Shown here: positions 12,923 to 24,100 of the stretch, one piece after another
How the letters are laid out: each line of letters opens with the position of its first letter
Position numbering within the stretch: the first letter of the stretch is position 1
Assembly: GCA_028571685.1 (NCBI GenBank)
Contig: CM053143.1
Location: forward strand, 9,105,501-9,169,500
DNA: 64,000 nt
Source of the DNA: Heterohyrax brucei
Lineage: Eukaryota; Chordata; Mammalia; Hyracoidea; Procaviidae
Direction: 5' to 3'
Position numbers and translations under genes: made by a program
Notes under the pieces: generated by a model
The model's database searches: none
What the model saw: the letters and a program-made list of their open reading frames with translations, nothing else
What the model was told of the DNA's origin: nothing

Positions 12923-13785
12923 TTTCCAACCAAAGTTGGTGATGTATTTCTCCATCTCATTAAAAAGTGACACTGAAATTTGCATTGGGATTGTATTGCA
13001 TATATCGATTGCTTTGGGTGAAATAAACATTTTCACAATGTTAAGTCTTCATATCCATGAGTGAGGTAAATTTCTCCACTTTTGTAAGTCTCTTTTGGTT
13101 TCTTGTAGAAGAGTCTAATTTTCTCTGTATAGGTCTCTTACTCCTCTGGTTAGATTTATTCCTAGGTATTTTATGTTCTTGGACACTATTGCAAATTGTA
13201 TTGATTTGGGGATTTCCTCTTTGATGGTCTGTTTGTCGGTGTAAAGGAGTCCTACTGATTTATTTATGTTTATCTTATATCTTGATATTCACTGAACTCT
13301 TCTATTAGTTCCAGTATAGTTTATTTATGGATTCTTTAGGGTTCTCTGTATATACGATCATATCATCTGCAAATAAAGATATTTTTACTTCTTTATCAAT
13401 ATGGATGCCATTTATTTCTTTATCTTGTCTGTTTCCTCTGGACAGAACCTCTAGCACAATGTTTAATAAAAGTGGTGACAGTGGGTATCCCTGTCTAGTT
13501 CCTGTACTCAGGAAGAATTCTTTCAGTCTTTCTCCATTCAGGATGATTATTGATGGTTGGCTTTGCATAGATGTCGCTTATTGCATTAACGAATTTCCCT
13601 ATTTCTGTTTTACTGAGCATTTTTAACATGAATGAGGGTTGGACTTTGTGAAATGCTATTTCTGTGTCCATTGGCAAAATCAAGTGATTCTTATCCTTTG
13701 TTATTTACACGGTTGATCATATTACTTGTTGTTCTGATGTCCAACTAGTCCTGAATCCCTGGTGTGAACCTATTTGGTCACTATG

Positions 13786-13807
13786 AATTATTATTATTAT
13801 TATTATT
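13786..13807. repeat. (ATT)n microsatellite
   Basis: About seven ATT units lie inside ORF2 of L1 copy 2, where the other copies have only a short AT-rich stretch. It is a local expansion. Confidence 0.9.
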
Positions 13808-15373
13808 TGATAGTTGTTGAATTCTATTGGCTAGGGTTTTGTTGAAGATTTTTGCATCTAGGTTCATGAGTGATACTGGGTTGTAATTTTCTTTTTTTGT
13901 TGGGTCTTTCCCTGGCTTTGGTATCAGGGTTATACTGACTTCATAGATGAATTTGGGAATGTTCCATCCTTTTCTATGTTGTCAAACAGCTTCAGTAGTA
14001 TTAAAATTAATTCCTCTTCAACAGTTTGGTAGAATTCTCCAGTGAAGCCGTCTAGGCCAGGACTTTTTGTGACTGAGTTTCTTGATTACTTCTACAACCT
14101 CTTCTTCTGTGATGGGTTTATTAAGTTTTTCTACTTCTCTTTGTGATAATTTTGGTGCTTGATGTGAATCTAGAAATGGTCCATTTCTTTTATATTTTTA
14201 CATCTGTTAGTGTACAATTTTTCCTAGTATTATGTTATGATACTTCAATTTCAATTGGGCCTTTTGTGACATCTCTTGTCTCATTTCTTATTCAGGTTAC
14301 TTATTTCCTGTTTTTCTTTTGTAAGTTTAGCCAATGATTTTTCAATTTTGTTGAGCTTTTAAAAAAATGCTCTTGGTTTTGTTAATTCTTTCAATTATTT
14401 TTCCACTCTCTAATTCATTTAGTTCTGCTCTAATTTTTAATTATTTCTTTTCTTCTGGTGCCCAAGGAGTTCTTTTGTTGCTCTCTTTCTACCTGTTCAA
14501 GATGTAAGGTTAATTCTTCAGTTTGGACCCTTTCTTCATCCCAGATGTGTGCATGTGTAGAGATAAATTACCTTCTGAACGCTGCTTTTGCTATATTCAC
14601 TAGGTTCTGGTAGGTTATCTTTCATTTTATTTCATGAATGCCTTTATTGTGTCTTTGATTTTACTATAGCCCATGAATTTTTGAGCAAAGTGTTGTTCAG
14701 TTTCCATGAGTTTAAATGGCTACCCATGTTTTTTCTGCTATTGATTTTAACTTTTATGGCTTTGTGGTCTGAGGATGCTGTGCAATAATTCAATGGTTTG
14801 GATTTTGCTGAGACTTGCTTTATGACCTAATACATGATCTATTCTGGAGAATGTTCCATGTACAGTGGAAAAGGTGTACTTATCTGTTGCTGGGTTAATG
14901 GTTGATTTTTCACAATAAGATCTTCTGTATCTTTACCAAGCTTTTTTCAGGATGATCTATCTGTTACTGAAAGCAGACTGCTGAAGTCTCTTACTATTGT
15001 TGTGGAGTGATCTATCTCATTTTTCAGTGTTGTCAGTGTCTTTTTAATGCATTTAGATGCTCTGGAATTGGGTGCATAAATATTTAGTTTCGTTATATCC
15101 TCCTTGTGTACTGACTTTTAAGCAATAAATAGTGAACATCCTTGATCATGATGGTGGATTTTACTTTAAAATCTATTTTATCTGAAATCAGTATTGCCTT
15201 TCATGCTCTTCTTTGCATGTTGTTAACTTGGTATATATTTTTCCATCCTTTGATTTTCAGTTTGTTCATCTTTGCGTCTAAGTGGTGTGTCTCAGGCTGG
15301 GTTTTCGAGGGAAGCAAAACCAGTAACATATGTATGTACAAGGAAATATTTATGTACATAAAGTACAAGGGAA

Positions 15374-15437
15374 GATGTACATATATATATATACTATGTA
15401 TATTCCCCCCCCCACACACACATCATATATATATATG
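15374..15437. repeat. Compound TA / C-run / CA microsatellite
   Basis: A TA run, a run of ten or more C, a short CA run and another TA run sit where the family E LTR carries ACATATATGT. It is a local expansion of the LTR's own AT-rich tail. Confidence 0.85.
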
Positions 15438-15871
15438 TGTTTTAGTCAGCTAGTGCTGCTCTAAGAAATATCACAGAGTGGATGGCTTTAACAAAGTAAG
15501 GTTTATTCTTACACAGTCCAGTAGGCTACAAGTCCAAATTCAGGATGTCTGCTCTAGAGGAAAGTCTGGTGTTGCATCAGTCTTTCCCCTAGTCTTTCCC
15601 CTTAGTCTTCTTACTTAGTTAGCAGCTCCTGCTTGCTTCTGGTGTCTGGTTCCTGGACTTGAACTAGCAGCTGTTGGATTCATCTACCCTTATAGCCAGT
15701 GCTTGAGAGTCCTGTTCCCTGATCTGCTAATTCTGGGTCTGGCAGCCTCTGCAGCTCTGTCTCGCCACCAGCTTTCCCCCTAGTCAGCTCTAGACGAAAG
15801 TCTGGTATTGCATCAGTCTTTGCCCAGGGAGCATCTTGGTGCAGGAATCTCAGGTCTGAAGGATGCGCTTT
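15438..15871 (-). mobile_element. MaLR-like LTR (family M), copy 2, internally rearranged and truncated
   Basis: It begins TGTTTTAGTCAGCTAG like the LTR at 38099 and follows it to the GGTCTGAAGGATGC block, then stops at about 15871 in AT-rich DNA. The LTR's 5' half is missing. A 40-bp block (CTCTAGAGGAAAGTCTGGTG and following) is present twice, at 15552-15594 and 15788-15830. Between the two copies lies an inverted piece of the neighbouring family E LTR. Confidence 0.75.
15605..15770 (+). repeat. Inverted, near-identical copy of 16093-16255
   Basis: About 160 bp here match the reverse complement of 16093-16255 with only a handful of differences (by eye about 95%). The source is part of the family E LTR. 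The copy sits inside the family M LTR between two direct repeats of about 40 bp. Much higher similarity than between the two family E LTR copies in the window argues for a late local copying event. Confidence 0.82.
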
Positions 15872-15899
15872 TCCTATATATACACATATACATATATAT

Positions 15900-15942
15900 C
15901 CACGAGTCGGATCTGACTCGATGGCCCTTGGCTTGGCTTGGC
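15900..15942 (+). repeat. Tail-only RTE/AfroSINE fragment, copy b
   Basis: It reads CCACGAGTCGGATCTGACTC followed by GATGGCC and three CTTGG units. It interrupts a TA-rich tract, with similar TATATATA DNA on both sides and CCTATATATA / TATACATAGG further out as an imperfect inversion. There is no SINE body. Confidence 0.75.
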
Positions 15943-16388
15943 ATATATATACATAGGAAACGGCTCATGCAATTGCAGAAGCTGAATGTTCCAAGTCCTG
16001 GCACAAGCCTCACATGGCCATGGGAGCTAGTAAACCCAAGGGCAGCAGGTCAGAGACCAGACTTCTAGATCACCGGTGGTGTAGGTTAGTGGGTCCCAAG
16101 CTGGCAGCGAGACAGAGCTGCAGAGGCTGCCAGACCCAGAATCAGCAGATCAGGGAACAGGACTCTCAAGCACTGGCTGTAAGGGTTGATGAATCCAACA
16201 GCTGCTAGTTCAAGTCCAGGAACCAGACACCAGAAGAAAGCAGGAGCTGCTAATTGAGAAGACCAGTAGTAGGTGGTAGAAGGTGGAGAGATGAGAGCTG
16301 AGGGGAGGGAAACCATCACAGGCCTCGCCCTGCCACCTAATACAGCAGACAAACATGGAGTAGCCAAGATGATGTAATCCTGACCATA

Positions 16389-16820
16389 TGTCACGGATCA
16401 AATTGTGTCCCCCCCCAAAATAGGTGTAACCCTGTGGCTGGAACATGACTCCCTGTATTCTGTGATTGTCCTCCATTTTGTGACTTTGCTGTGCTCTATG
16501 TTAAAGGATTAGGATGGGGCTATATAGGATCGCCATGAGTCGGATCCAACTCCGCGGCACTTGGCCATAAATCCCTACAGAAGATCACCTCCCTGCTCCA
16601 CTGTAAAGGGAGTTTCCCTGGAATGTGGCTTGCCGCACCCTTAATCCTTTCATCCTGCAAGAGATAAAAGGAAAGGGAAACAGGCAGAGAATTGGGAACC
16701 TCACACCATCAAGAAAACAACACCGGGAGAAGAGCGCATACTTCAGACCTGAGATTCATGTGCCAAGATGTTCCCTGGGCAAAGACTAATGCAATACTTG
16801 ACTTTCTTCCAGAGCTGACT
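16389..16820 (+). mobile_element. MaLR-like LTR (family M), copy 3, 3'-truncated
   Basis: It starts TGTCACGGATCAAATTGTGTCCCC and follows the LTR at 25087 through TGGCTGGAACATGA, the TTTCATCCTGCAAGAGATAAAAGG block and GGGCAAAGACTAATGCAATA. It stops near 16820, before the AATAAA and 3' end. It abuts the end of the family E LTR on its left. A tail-only SINE fragment sits inside it at 16521-16565. Confidence 0.82.
16521..16565 (+). repeat. Tail-only RTE/AfroSINE fragment, copy c
   Basis: Relative to the LTR copy at 38099-38623 (reverse strand), an extra 45 bp sits between GATGGGGC and CATAAATCC. It reads AGGATCGCCATGAGTCGGAT, then CCAACTCCGCGGCACTTGGC. The empty sister site makes the insertion limits unusually clear. 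There is no tRNA-like head and no clear target duplication. Confidence 0.82.
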
Positions 16821-16999
16821 AGGAATATCTCCTTAACTTCTCCATCTGAAAGGGTTGTAAATACTGTAATACATTTGTCTTTATACTGTGATGATGTCAT
16901 AGTTCAAATGTTAAGATGTCTGTTTCCCTAATTTTAACATTTTAGCTTTGGTTGAACTTTGTGACTTCCCTAACTGAGTAGGTCTCTGGATGCTGTGTT

Positions 17000-17917
17000 C
17001 TGCATGGCATCCTTGAGTATATATCAGATGTTATTTGTTTTCTAATCAAAAAGCTTCTTTCAGTATTCCCTGTAATTTTGATTTGGTTTTGCAAAGTCTC
17101 TAAGTTTCTGTTTATCTGAGAATGTCTTCATTTCGCCATCATATCTGAGAGACAATTTTGCAGTGTATGTAATCCTTGGTTGGAAATTTTTCTCCTTCAA
17201 GGTTTTGTATGTATCATCCTAATGTCTTCTTGTAAGCATGGTTTCTGCTCAGGAGTAAGACAAAAGCCTACAGAGATTCTATTGGTATGTTAGTTTTGAT
17301 TTAAGCTTAGCTGCGTTTAAGAGCTTCTTCTTTTGTTTCATTTTATTAATCTTAATTATAATATGTCTTGATGGCTTCATTCACCTTTAGTGGAGTTCAA
17401 TAAGCATTTTGAATGTCTGTGATGTCTTTCATGATGTCAGAGAAGTTTTCTGTCAGCAACTCTTCAACAATTTTCTCTGTATTTCCTGCTATTCCTCACT
17501 GTTTATGTACTAGAATTGCTAATAGATTGTTCCTTTTGATAGAGTCCTTCATGCTTCTTAATGTATCTTCATTTTTCTTGAATCTTTCGTCTGATTTTTT
17601 TCTCATAAATGCTGCTGTCAACTGCTTTATATTCAGTCTTGCTAATTCTGCATTCCATTTCTTCAAACCTGCTCTTTTGACTTTGTATTTAACTATCTGA
17701 CTCTGTAATTTTATTTGATCTGCTGAACTTCAGATTGTTGATGTTCTAGCAGTTCATAAAGCTTGATTAAATTTTTATTTTGCTCTGCTGCACTTTGTTT
17801 AATCACTAGAAGGGCTCTCCACATAATTCTTTTGTATTCTACCTCTGGTAATTTCAGGAGGGCTTCTTCACATGAGGAGTTTTCTGATTCTTTATTTGGG
17901 AAGTTTTCCAGAGCCAT
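17000..17917 (-). pseudogene. ORF1: Broken L1 ORF1, copy 2
   Basis: ORF1p is the RNA-binding coat protein of L1. The start codon is at 17917, with text MALENFPNKESENSS followed by LPEVEYKRI. Close relatives of this N-terminus begin at 51524 (MAPENSQNKES) and 58160 (MTSESSQKKDS), which fixes the start. The coiled-coil and C-terminal regions are readable leftward, with stops, to about 17000. Confidence 0.82.
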
Positions 17918-17994
17918 GGTGGTCTGCTTCCTTAAATAGCTAGATATTGATTGTTGTCTTCACAACATCAAAAAGTTGTTCTCCTTCTCTGGTG

Positions 17995-19080
17995 TTTCAC
18001 CAATGGGATCTGTGGCACAGCTCTAAGAAGACAGTGAGTAAGGGCACTACAAGACTTAGTTGCCAGCCACTGCTGCATTCTCTAAGTGCACCCAACTTAT
18101 GTACAGCTTCTTTGGTGAGAGCGATGCTGTCTAGTCCTGTGATGATGCTTGGCTTGGTGTCTGGTCCGAGCTGGGCCCTCATGGGCGGCAGGCCCACCTT
18201 GTGGCTGATAAAAATGACGAACTACTTGTGCAGACTCCCTGGTGTCACACTAGCAGACACTATGGTGTAGCGTGGAGAAGGGAGGGGAAAAGGATTCCAC
18301 CACACTCAGCCTTGAGGCAGTGCTATGTTCTCTAGATGCACTTACCTTAAAACCTGCTTTTCTGCTCAGAGAGGCAATGTCCAACAGCAGCCAATAGCAG
18401 CCAGGCCCTTAGGGGTGGCAGACCCCACCTCTTGGCTAGCAAAAATGGTGCCCTATTATGGAGTCTTTTGGGGGCCATCAGCTGACACTGTGGTGTAGCT
18501 CACTGAATGGAAGTAGAAATGTAGCTGCAACACTTGGCCATCAGCCACTGCTGTGTTCTCTGGATGCGCTTATCTTAAAAACTGCTTTTCTACTGAGAGA
18601 GGTGCTGTCCAGCTGCAGCCAATAGCAGACAGGCCCTCAGGGGTGGCAGGCCTCACCTCCTGACTAACAAAAGTAGCATCCTACTTAAGGAGTCTGCCAG
18701 AGACCTGTTAGCATACTCTATTATGTGGCTTAAAGAAAGGAGGGGTAAGGGCACTGTCATGCTCAGCTGCCAGCCACCATTACATTCTCTAGGTGTGACT
18801 GTCTTGAAAGAGCATTTCTGCTGGAAGAAGCACTGTCCAGACATGCACTGTTGCTCCGTGTGGGAGCTAGCCCCAGCAAGGCCCTCAGGCATAGATGACT
18901 GCTTCTCAGCTGACCAAGATGTTGTCTCCCATGAGCTACCTCTCCTGTGCTGAGCCAGCAGTATCTAGGGTGCAGCTCAGAGAAGAAAGTGGAGAGATGC
19001 ACTGGCACCCTTGGTTGCCAACCACTGCTTGGTTCTCCAGATGTGACTGTCCCAAGTAAAACCCCTCTGCACTGCAGCTC
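17995..19080 (-). promoter_or_regulatory. L1 5' UTR made of tandem ~230-250 bp monomers, copy 2
   Basis: Four to five head-to-tail units carry shared landmarks. A TTCTCTAGATGCAC-type word lies at about 18081, 18331, 18559, 18788 and 19036, so the spacings are 250, 228, 229 and 248. A GCCCTCAGGGGTGGCAGGC-type word and a unit-end TGTGGTGTAG also recur. The leftmost unit adjoins the ORF1 start and the rightmost is cut. Monomeric 5' UTRs are known in rodent L1s, where they drive transcription. A promoter role here is inferred. Confidence 0.75.
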
Positions 19081-19349
19081 AATATAGAAACCAGTCTCAA
19101 TCAACCAGACTGATCTTTCCCCAAAACCTGAACACCTGGTAGAAAAATGTACTAATGGGCTGGGTAACAGGAAGACTATAGGAGACTTGGGCCACCATGG
19201 GTAAAACTGAATTGTTAAGTTTCCAAAAAGTCAAAAGTCCTGAGTATCCATAGATATAACATCAACCAAAATAACCAAAGTAAAAAACTGTAGTGACTTT
19301 CTGATGGCTTACAGACCACAATCAATTTCTAAACAACTAAAGAAACAGA

Positions 19350-20136
19350 TTACCTTGGCTTCAGAAAACTCCCAAGATAAATTAACAATGGATTTCCCAA
19401 AGACTTCCTGCAATTATCAGAAGTAGAATACAAACGCTTGATGTACAGTGCAGTGCAAGTTATCAGGAAAAAGATCAGTAAAAATACAGCAGAACATACT
19501 GAAAAAATAAATAAGGTTCAAGAAATTCTTGGATGGCAATGATCTGAAATTCAACAGATTAACAGTAAAATTATTGTGCTTGATATGTAATAGAAATACA
19601 AAGAAACAGGATCAAGGAAATGGAATGTGGAATTAACGAGATTGAAGACAAGGTAAATGACACCAGCATACAGAAGGAAAAATCAGATAAAGAATTCAAT
19701 AAAAACGAAGAATCACTAAGAGTTATATGGGATTCTATCAAGAGGAATAATATTTGAATGACTGGAATTCCAGAGCAAGGGGGGATATCCAGAAACATAG
19801 AATTGTTGAAGACCTGCTCAATACACCAAGGCATATTATAATCAAACTCAGGAACACTAAAGATAAGGAGAAACTATTAAAAGCAGTTAGGTTTGAACCA
19901 AAAGTAACCTATAAAGGAAAATCATTAAGCTTAAGCTCAGATTACTCATTAGAAACCATGCTGTCAAGAAGACAATGGGATGACACATGCAAAGTCGTGA
20001 AGGAGAAAAACTGCCAAGTGAGAATTATATACCCTGCAAAATTCTGCCTCAAATATGAAGGTGAAATAGAACTTTCACAGATAAATAGAAATTTAGAAAA
20101 TTTGCAAAAACTGAACCAAAATTATAAGAAACATTG
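19350..20136 (+). pseudogene. ORF1: Broken L1 ORF1, copy 3
   Basis: The first part is recognisable with stops. From 19754 an open frame of 127 codons covers the RNA-binding and C-terminal domains, with IIIKLRNTKDKEKLLKAVR, VTYKGKSLSLSSDYS, REW-like RRQWDD, and NCQVRIIYPAKFCLKYEGE. It matches the central and C-terminal layout of mammalian L1 ORF1p and ends at about 20136. A stop near 19756 separates it from the N-terminal part. Confidence 0.87.
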
Positions 20137-20244
20137 AAGGAATTTCTTTAATTAGGAAATCAATAACATCAGATATACAATCAAACATCCAATGCTTGCA
20201 AGAACATCCAGATACCATCAGGATAGGAGATCCAAAAAGATGGC

Positions 20245-20794
20245 TGTGATTGTTAAGACTGTGTCAGCTTGGCTGGACAATGATTCTCCATGCTCAGCAT
20301 CTGTATCAAGTGGCAGAGGCAGAGCCTATGGTGGCCTCCCACCCCTTAGCTCTCATCTCTCTGCCTTCTACTGCTTACGTCCTGTCTTCTCACACTGCCA
20401 GCAGCTTCTGTTCTCCTTGCCTTTTGCTTCTGATTCCTAGGACCAAAACTAACATTTGCTGCATTCATCAATCTTTATAGTTGGCAAATGAGAGTCCTGT
20501 CCTGTGATTGGCTGATCTTTGGTTCACCAGCCTCTACAGCTCCGTGAGTCAGCAGAGACTTCTCAGTTTCACTTGCCAACTTGAAATTCACCAAACTACC
20601 CAGCTGATGATCTAGAACTCTGGTGTCTGACCTTCTGAACTTGATTTCCACAGCTTCCATGGCCATGTGATGCTTGTGCCAGGACTTGGGATGTTCAGAT
20701 TCTATAGTTGTGTGAGCTGTTTTCTTTAATAAACCTTTCCTTCTACATATATGTGTTACTGGTTTTATTTCTCTAGAAAACCCAGCCTAAGGCA
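20245..20794 (+). mobile_element. Solo LTR family E, copy 2, with 5-bp target duplication
   Basis: It starts TGTGATTGTTAAGACTG and ends CCCAGCCTAAGGCA. It is flanked by ATGGC on both sides (20240-20244 and 20795-20799), as expected for a 5-bp ERV target duplication. A CTTTAATAAACC polyadenylation-type signal lies about 60 bp before the end, next to a TACATATATGT patch. The TG...CA ends, 550-bp length and 5-bp duplication support an ERVL-like LTR. No internal viral region is present. It interrupts the spacer of L1 copy 3. Confidence 0.85.
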
Positions 20795-21168
20795 ATGGCC
20801 AAAGCCAAATAGCAACAGTAGAAATTCATAGATCTCAGGATTTTATTGATGATGACATTGTATGAAAAAAATGAACAAACTAACTCACCCACGGATCTTT
20901 CAGATGAGGAGGAAGTCAAGGAGATACAAAGACATTAACATCTCAATTACTTTCAGATTAATAAAAGGGATTAAAGGAATAACCACAAATCTATAATTCA
21001 ATGCATCAAAATGACAAAGAAAATAAAAAAAACAATCAAAACACAAAATCTTAACAATTTCAAGAAAAAACTGAAAGACATGAAAAGAAAACACAAAGAA
21101 AAGATTCTCAGTACAGAAAACTGAACGGAGCAGAGGAATAGTCCACAACAACCCAAAATGACATCAAA

Positions 21169-24100
21169 ATGACAACACTAACACCATACCTATCAATAAT
21201 CACCCTGAATCTATGGACTAAATGCACCAATAAGGAAATGAAGAATAGAAGACTGGATTAAAAAAAATGACCCATGTATACGCTGCTTACAAAAGAGACA
21301 CCTTAGACTCAAAGACACAAACTACAACCCATAGTTGAGAAAAAAAGTATCAAGCTAATAGTATTCAAAAAAGAATAGGAGTGGCAATACTCTAATGAAA
21401 TAGACTTTAAAGTTAAATCCACCATACAGGATAAGGAAGGTCACATGTAATCTTAAGGCTCAATACAACATGAGGACATAAACATATTAAATATCTATGT
21501 ACCCAATGACAAGACTCCAAAATATATGACACAAATGCTAGTCACACTGAAAACAGAAATAGACAGCTCCACAATAATAGTAGGAGACTTCAATACACCA
21601 CTCTCAATAGATGACAGAACATCTTGAAAAAAGCTTAGTAAAGACATGGAAGATCTAAATGCCCCAATCAAACAACTTGACCTCACAGATACTCAGAGCA
21701 CTTCACTCAAGAGCATCCAAGTATACTTTCTTTTCTAATACATATGAGAGGTTCTTCAGAATTGACCACGTATTAGGCCATAGAGAAATCCTTAAGAAAA
21801 TGCAAAATAGTTAAATAAGACAAACTTCTTTTCAGATCACAAAGCCATAAAACTAGAAATAAATAGCAGAAAAACAATGGAAATAAAATCAAAATCATGG
21901 AAGCTGAACAACATTTTACTCAAAAGCTACTGGGTAACAGAAGATACCAAAGATGCAATAAATTCATAGACTCAAATGAGAATAAAAGCACATCCTACCA
22001 AAATCTACAGGACACAGCAGAAACAGTGCTCAGAGGGCAATTCATCTCAATAAATGAACACATCCAAAAGGAAGAAGGGATCCAAATCAAAAAATAAAAT
22101 CTTCAACTGGAAAAACTGGAGAAAATCCAGCAACTATAACTGTATTAAAAGAGCAGACTTGATGGTCTAAGAGATTGAAGGTTCCCCTGAGGATGTGGAA
22201 ATAATACAAAAAATAGAGAAGAAATAAATAAAATAGAAAATAGAAGAATGACTAACAGAGTTCACAAGACTGAAATCTGGTTTTTTGAAAAGGTGAACAA
22301 AATTGATAAGCCATTGGCAGAACTGACAAAAGAAAAGAAGAGAAGAAACATATAACCAGAGAAATAAGTGAGATGGATGATATAACAAGACATCCAACTG
22401 AAATTTTAAAAAACATAACAGAATATTGTGAAAAATTATACTCTAATAAACTCAAAAAACTACACAAAGTGGACAATTTTCTAGATAAACACTACCTACC
22501 AAAACCAGCACAAATAGAGATAGAACAACTAAATAAACCCATCACAAAAAGAATGATTGGAAATGTAATTTTAAAAAACTTCCAACTAAAAAATGCCCTG
22601 GCATTGGTGGCTTCACTGGAGAAGTCTACCAAACGCTCAGAAAAGAGTTAACACTGATATTTCTAAAGCTATTCCAGAGCATAGAAAGTTATGATATTCT
22701 CCCAAATTCATTCTATGAAGCTGATATAAACCTGATACGAAAACCACATGAAGAAAGCACAAAAAAGAAAATTACAAACCAATATCTCTCATGAACTTAG
22801 ATGTAAAAATCCTCAACAAAATCCTAGTTAATAAAATTCAGCAACACATCAAAAAATAGTTCACCATGATCAACTAGGATTCACACCAGGGGTCCAAGGA
22901 TGGTTGAACATCAAATAAACCATTAATGTAACAATCACATAAACAAAAGACAAGAACCACTTGTTTCTATCAATTAATGCAGAAAAGGGATTTGATGAAG
23001 TCCAACAACCATTCATTTTAATACTCTGAGCAAAACAGAAATAGAAAAGAAGTCCCTGAACATAATAAGAGACATCTACATAAAACCAACAGTCAACTTC
23101 ATACTTCATGGAGAGAAGCTTACCATAGTCCCTTTAAGATCAGGTACCAGACAAAGACGTCCATTGTCAACACTTCTAGTCAACGTTGTTCTGAAGGTCC
23201 TAAACACAGCAGTCAGGCATGATAAATAAATAATGCACATCCACACTGGTAAAGAAGTAGTTAAAGTTGTTGCTATTTGCAGATTACACAACCTTAGTCA
23301 CAGAAAATCCTAAAGAATCTACCAAAAAACTACAGGATCTAACAGAAGACTTTAGCAGAGCATCAGGATGCAAGATCATAATGCATAAATCAGATTCTTT
23401 TATACCAACAGACGAACAGGAAATCTCAAAATCATTACCATTGACTGGCCCTCAAGATGATGAAATACCTAGAAATTTATCTAACCAGAGGTATAAAAGA
23501 CCTATGTGACAAAAACTACAACACCATATTGCAAGAAACTAAAAATGACTTACGAAAGCAGAGAAAACTATCTTACTGTTGGATAAGAAGACTTAACATT
23601 GTGAAAATGTTGATTCTACCCAAAATGATCTATATATACAAGGCAATTCCAGTACAAATTCCAATGACATTTTCTAATGAGATGGAGATACCCCCCCCAA
23701 AAAAAAACAAAAACAAAAAACAAATCACCACTTTCATACGGAAAGGGAGGAAGCCCAGGATAAGTAAAATATTACCCTACTACACTGCCACAGGAGTCAG
23801 GACAGCCTGATACTGGCACAAAAACAGACACATAAACCAACGGAACAGAATCAAGAATCCAGACATAACATCGTTCACCAACAAATAACTGATATTTGAT
23901 AAAGGCCCAAAGGCTATGAACTGGGGAAAAACCAGTCTCTTCAACAAATGATATTGACATAACTGGGTATCCATCTGCAAAAAAGTTTAAACAAGACCAT
24001 TCTCACATCATGCACAAAAACTAACTCAAAATGAATCAAAATCTTAAATGTAAAATCTAAAACAATAAAGATTTTTGAAGAAAAAAAATGGGAAGATACT

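Larger units (their letters stand above)
10681..15287 (-). mobile_element. L1 LINE copy 2, 3' part
   Basis: On the minus strand this part starts with a 7-base T-run (10681-10687), then a 3' UTR of about 950 bp, then ORF2 up to the endonuclease region at 15287. There an LTR interrupts it. The remaining 5' part of the same element resumes near 16821. The 3' UTR is the same type as copies 1 and 6. Confidence 0.92.
11640..15287 (-). pseudogene. ORF2: Broken L1 ORF2, copy 2
   Basis: The reverse-transcriptase core is well preserved at 13305-13683. It reads DTEIAFHKV-like text for motif [13 protein letters not shown], and an intact [17 protein letters not shown] box. Fragments of the C-terminal domain lie at 11956-12237 and of the endonuclease at 15201-15300 (MNKLKIKGWKNIYQ). 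Stops and frameshifts separate all of these. The intact FADD box contrasts with several other copies in the window. Confidence 0.9.
15288..16388 (-). mobile_element. LTR family E, copy 1, rearranged and invaded
   Basis: Both ends match the clean 550-bp LTR at 20245-20794. The left end here (TGTCTCAGGCTGGG) is the reverse of that LTR's CCCAGCCTAAGGCA end, and 15953-16385 mirrors its body (the AGTCCTGGCACAAGC and CATGGCCATGG blocks). The terminal AT-rich part has grown into a microsatellite and taken in a minus-strand family M LTR (15438-15871) and a tail-only SINE fragment. The host is the endonuclease region of L1 copy 2. I could not confirm a target duplication, because the right end abuts another LTR. 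Confidence 0.72.
16821..19100 (-). mobile_element. L1 LINE copy 2, 5' part
   Basis: After the LTR knot the minus-strand L1 continues through the ORF1-ORF2 spacer, ORF1 (about 17000-17917) and a repeated 5' UTR (17995-19080). Some of the ORF2 start was lost at the junction. It meets the plus-strand L1 copy 3 near 19100. Confidence 0.85.

Noticed and set aside
20245-20794. Unknown host promoter or exon within L1 copy 3
   Set aside because: TG...CA ends and the ATGGC duplication show an inserted LTR.
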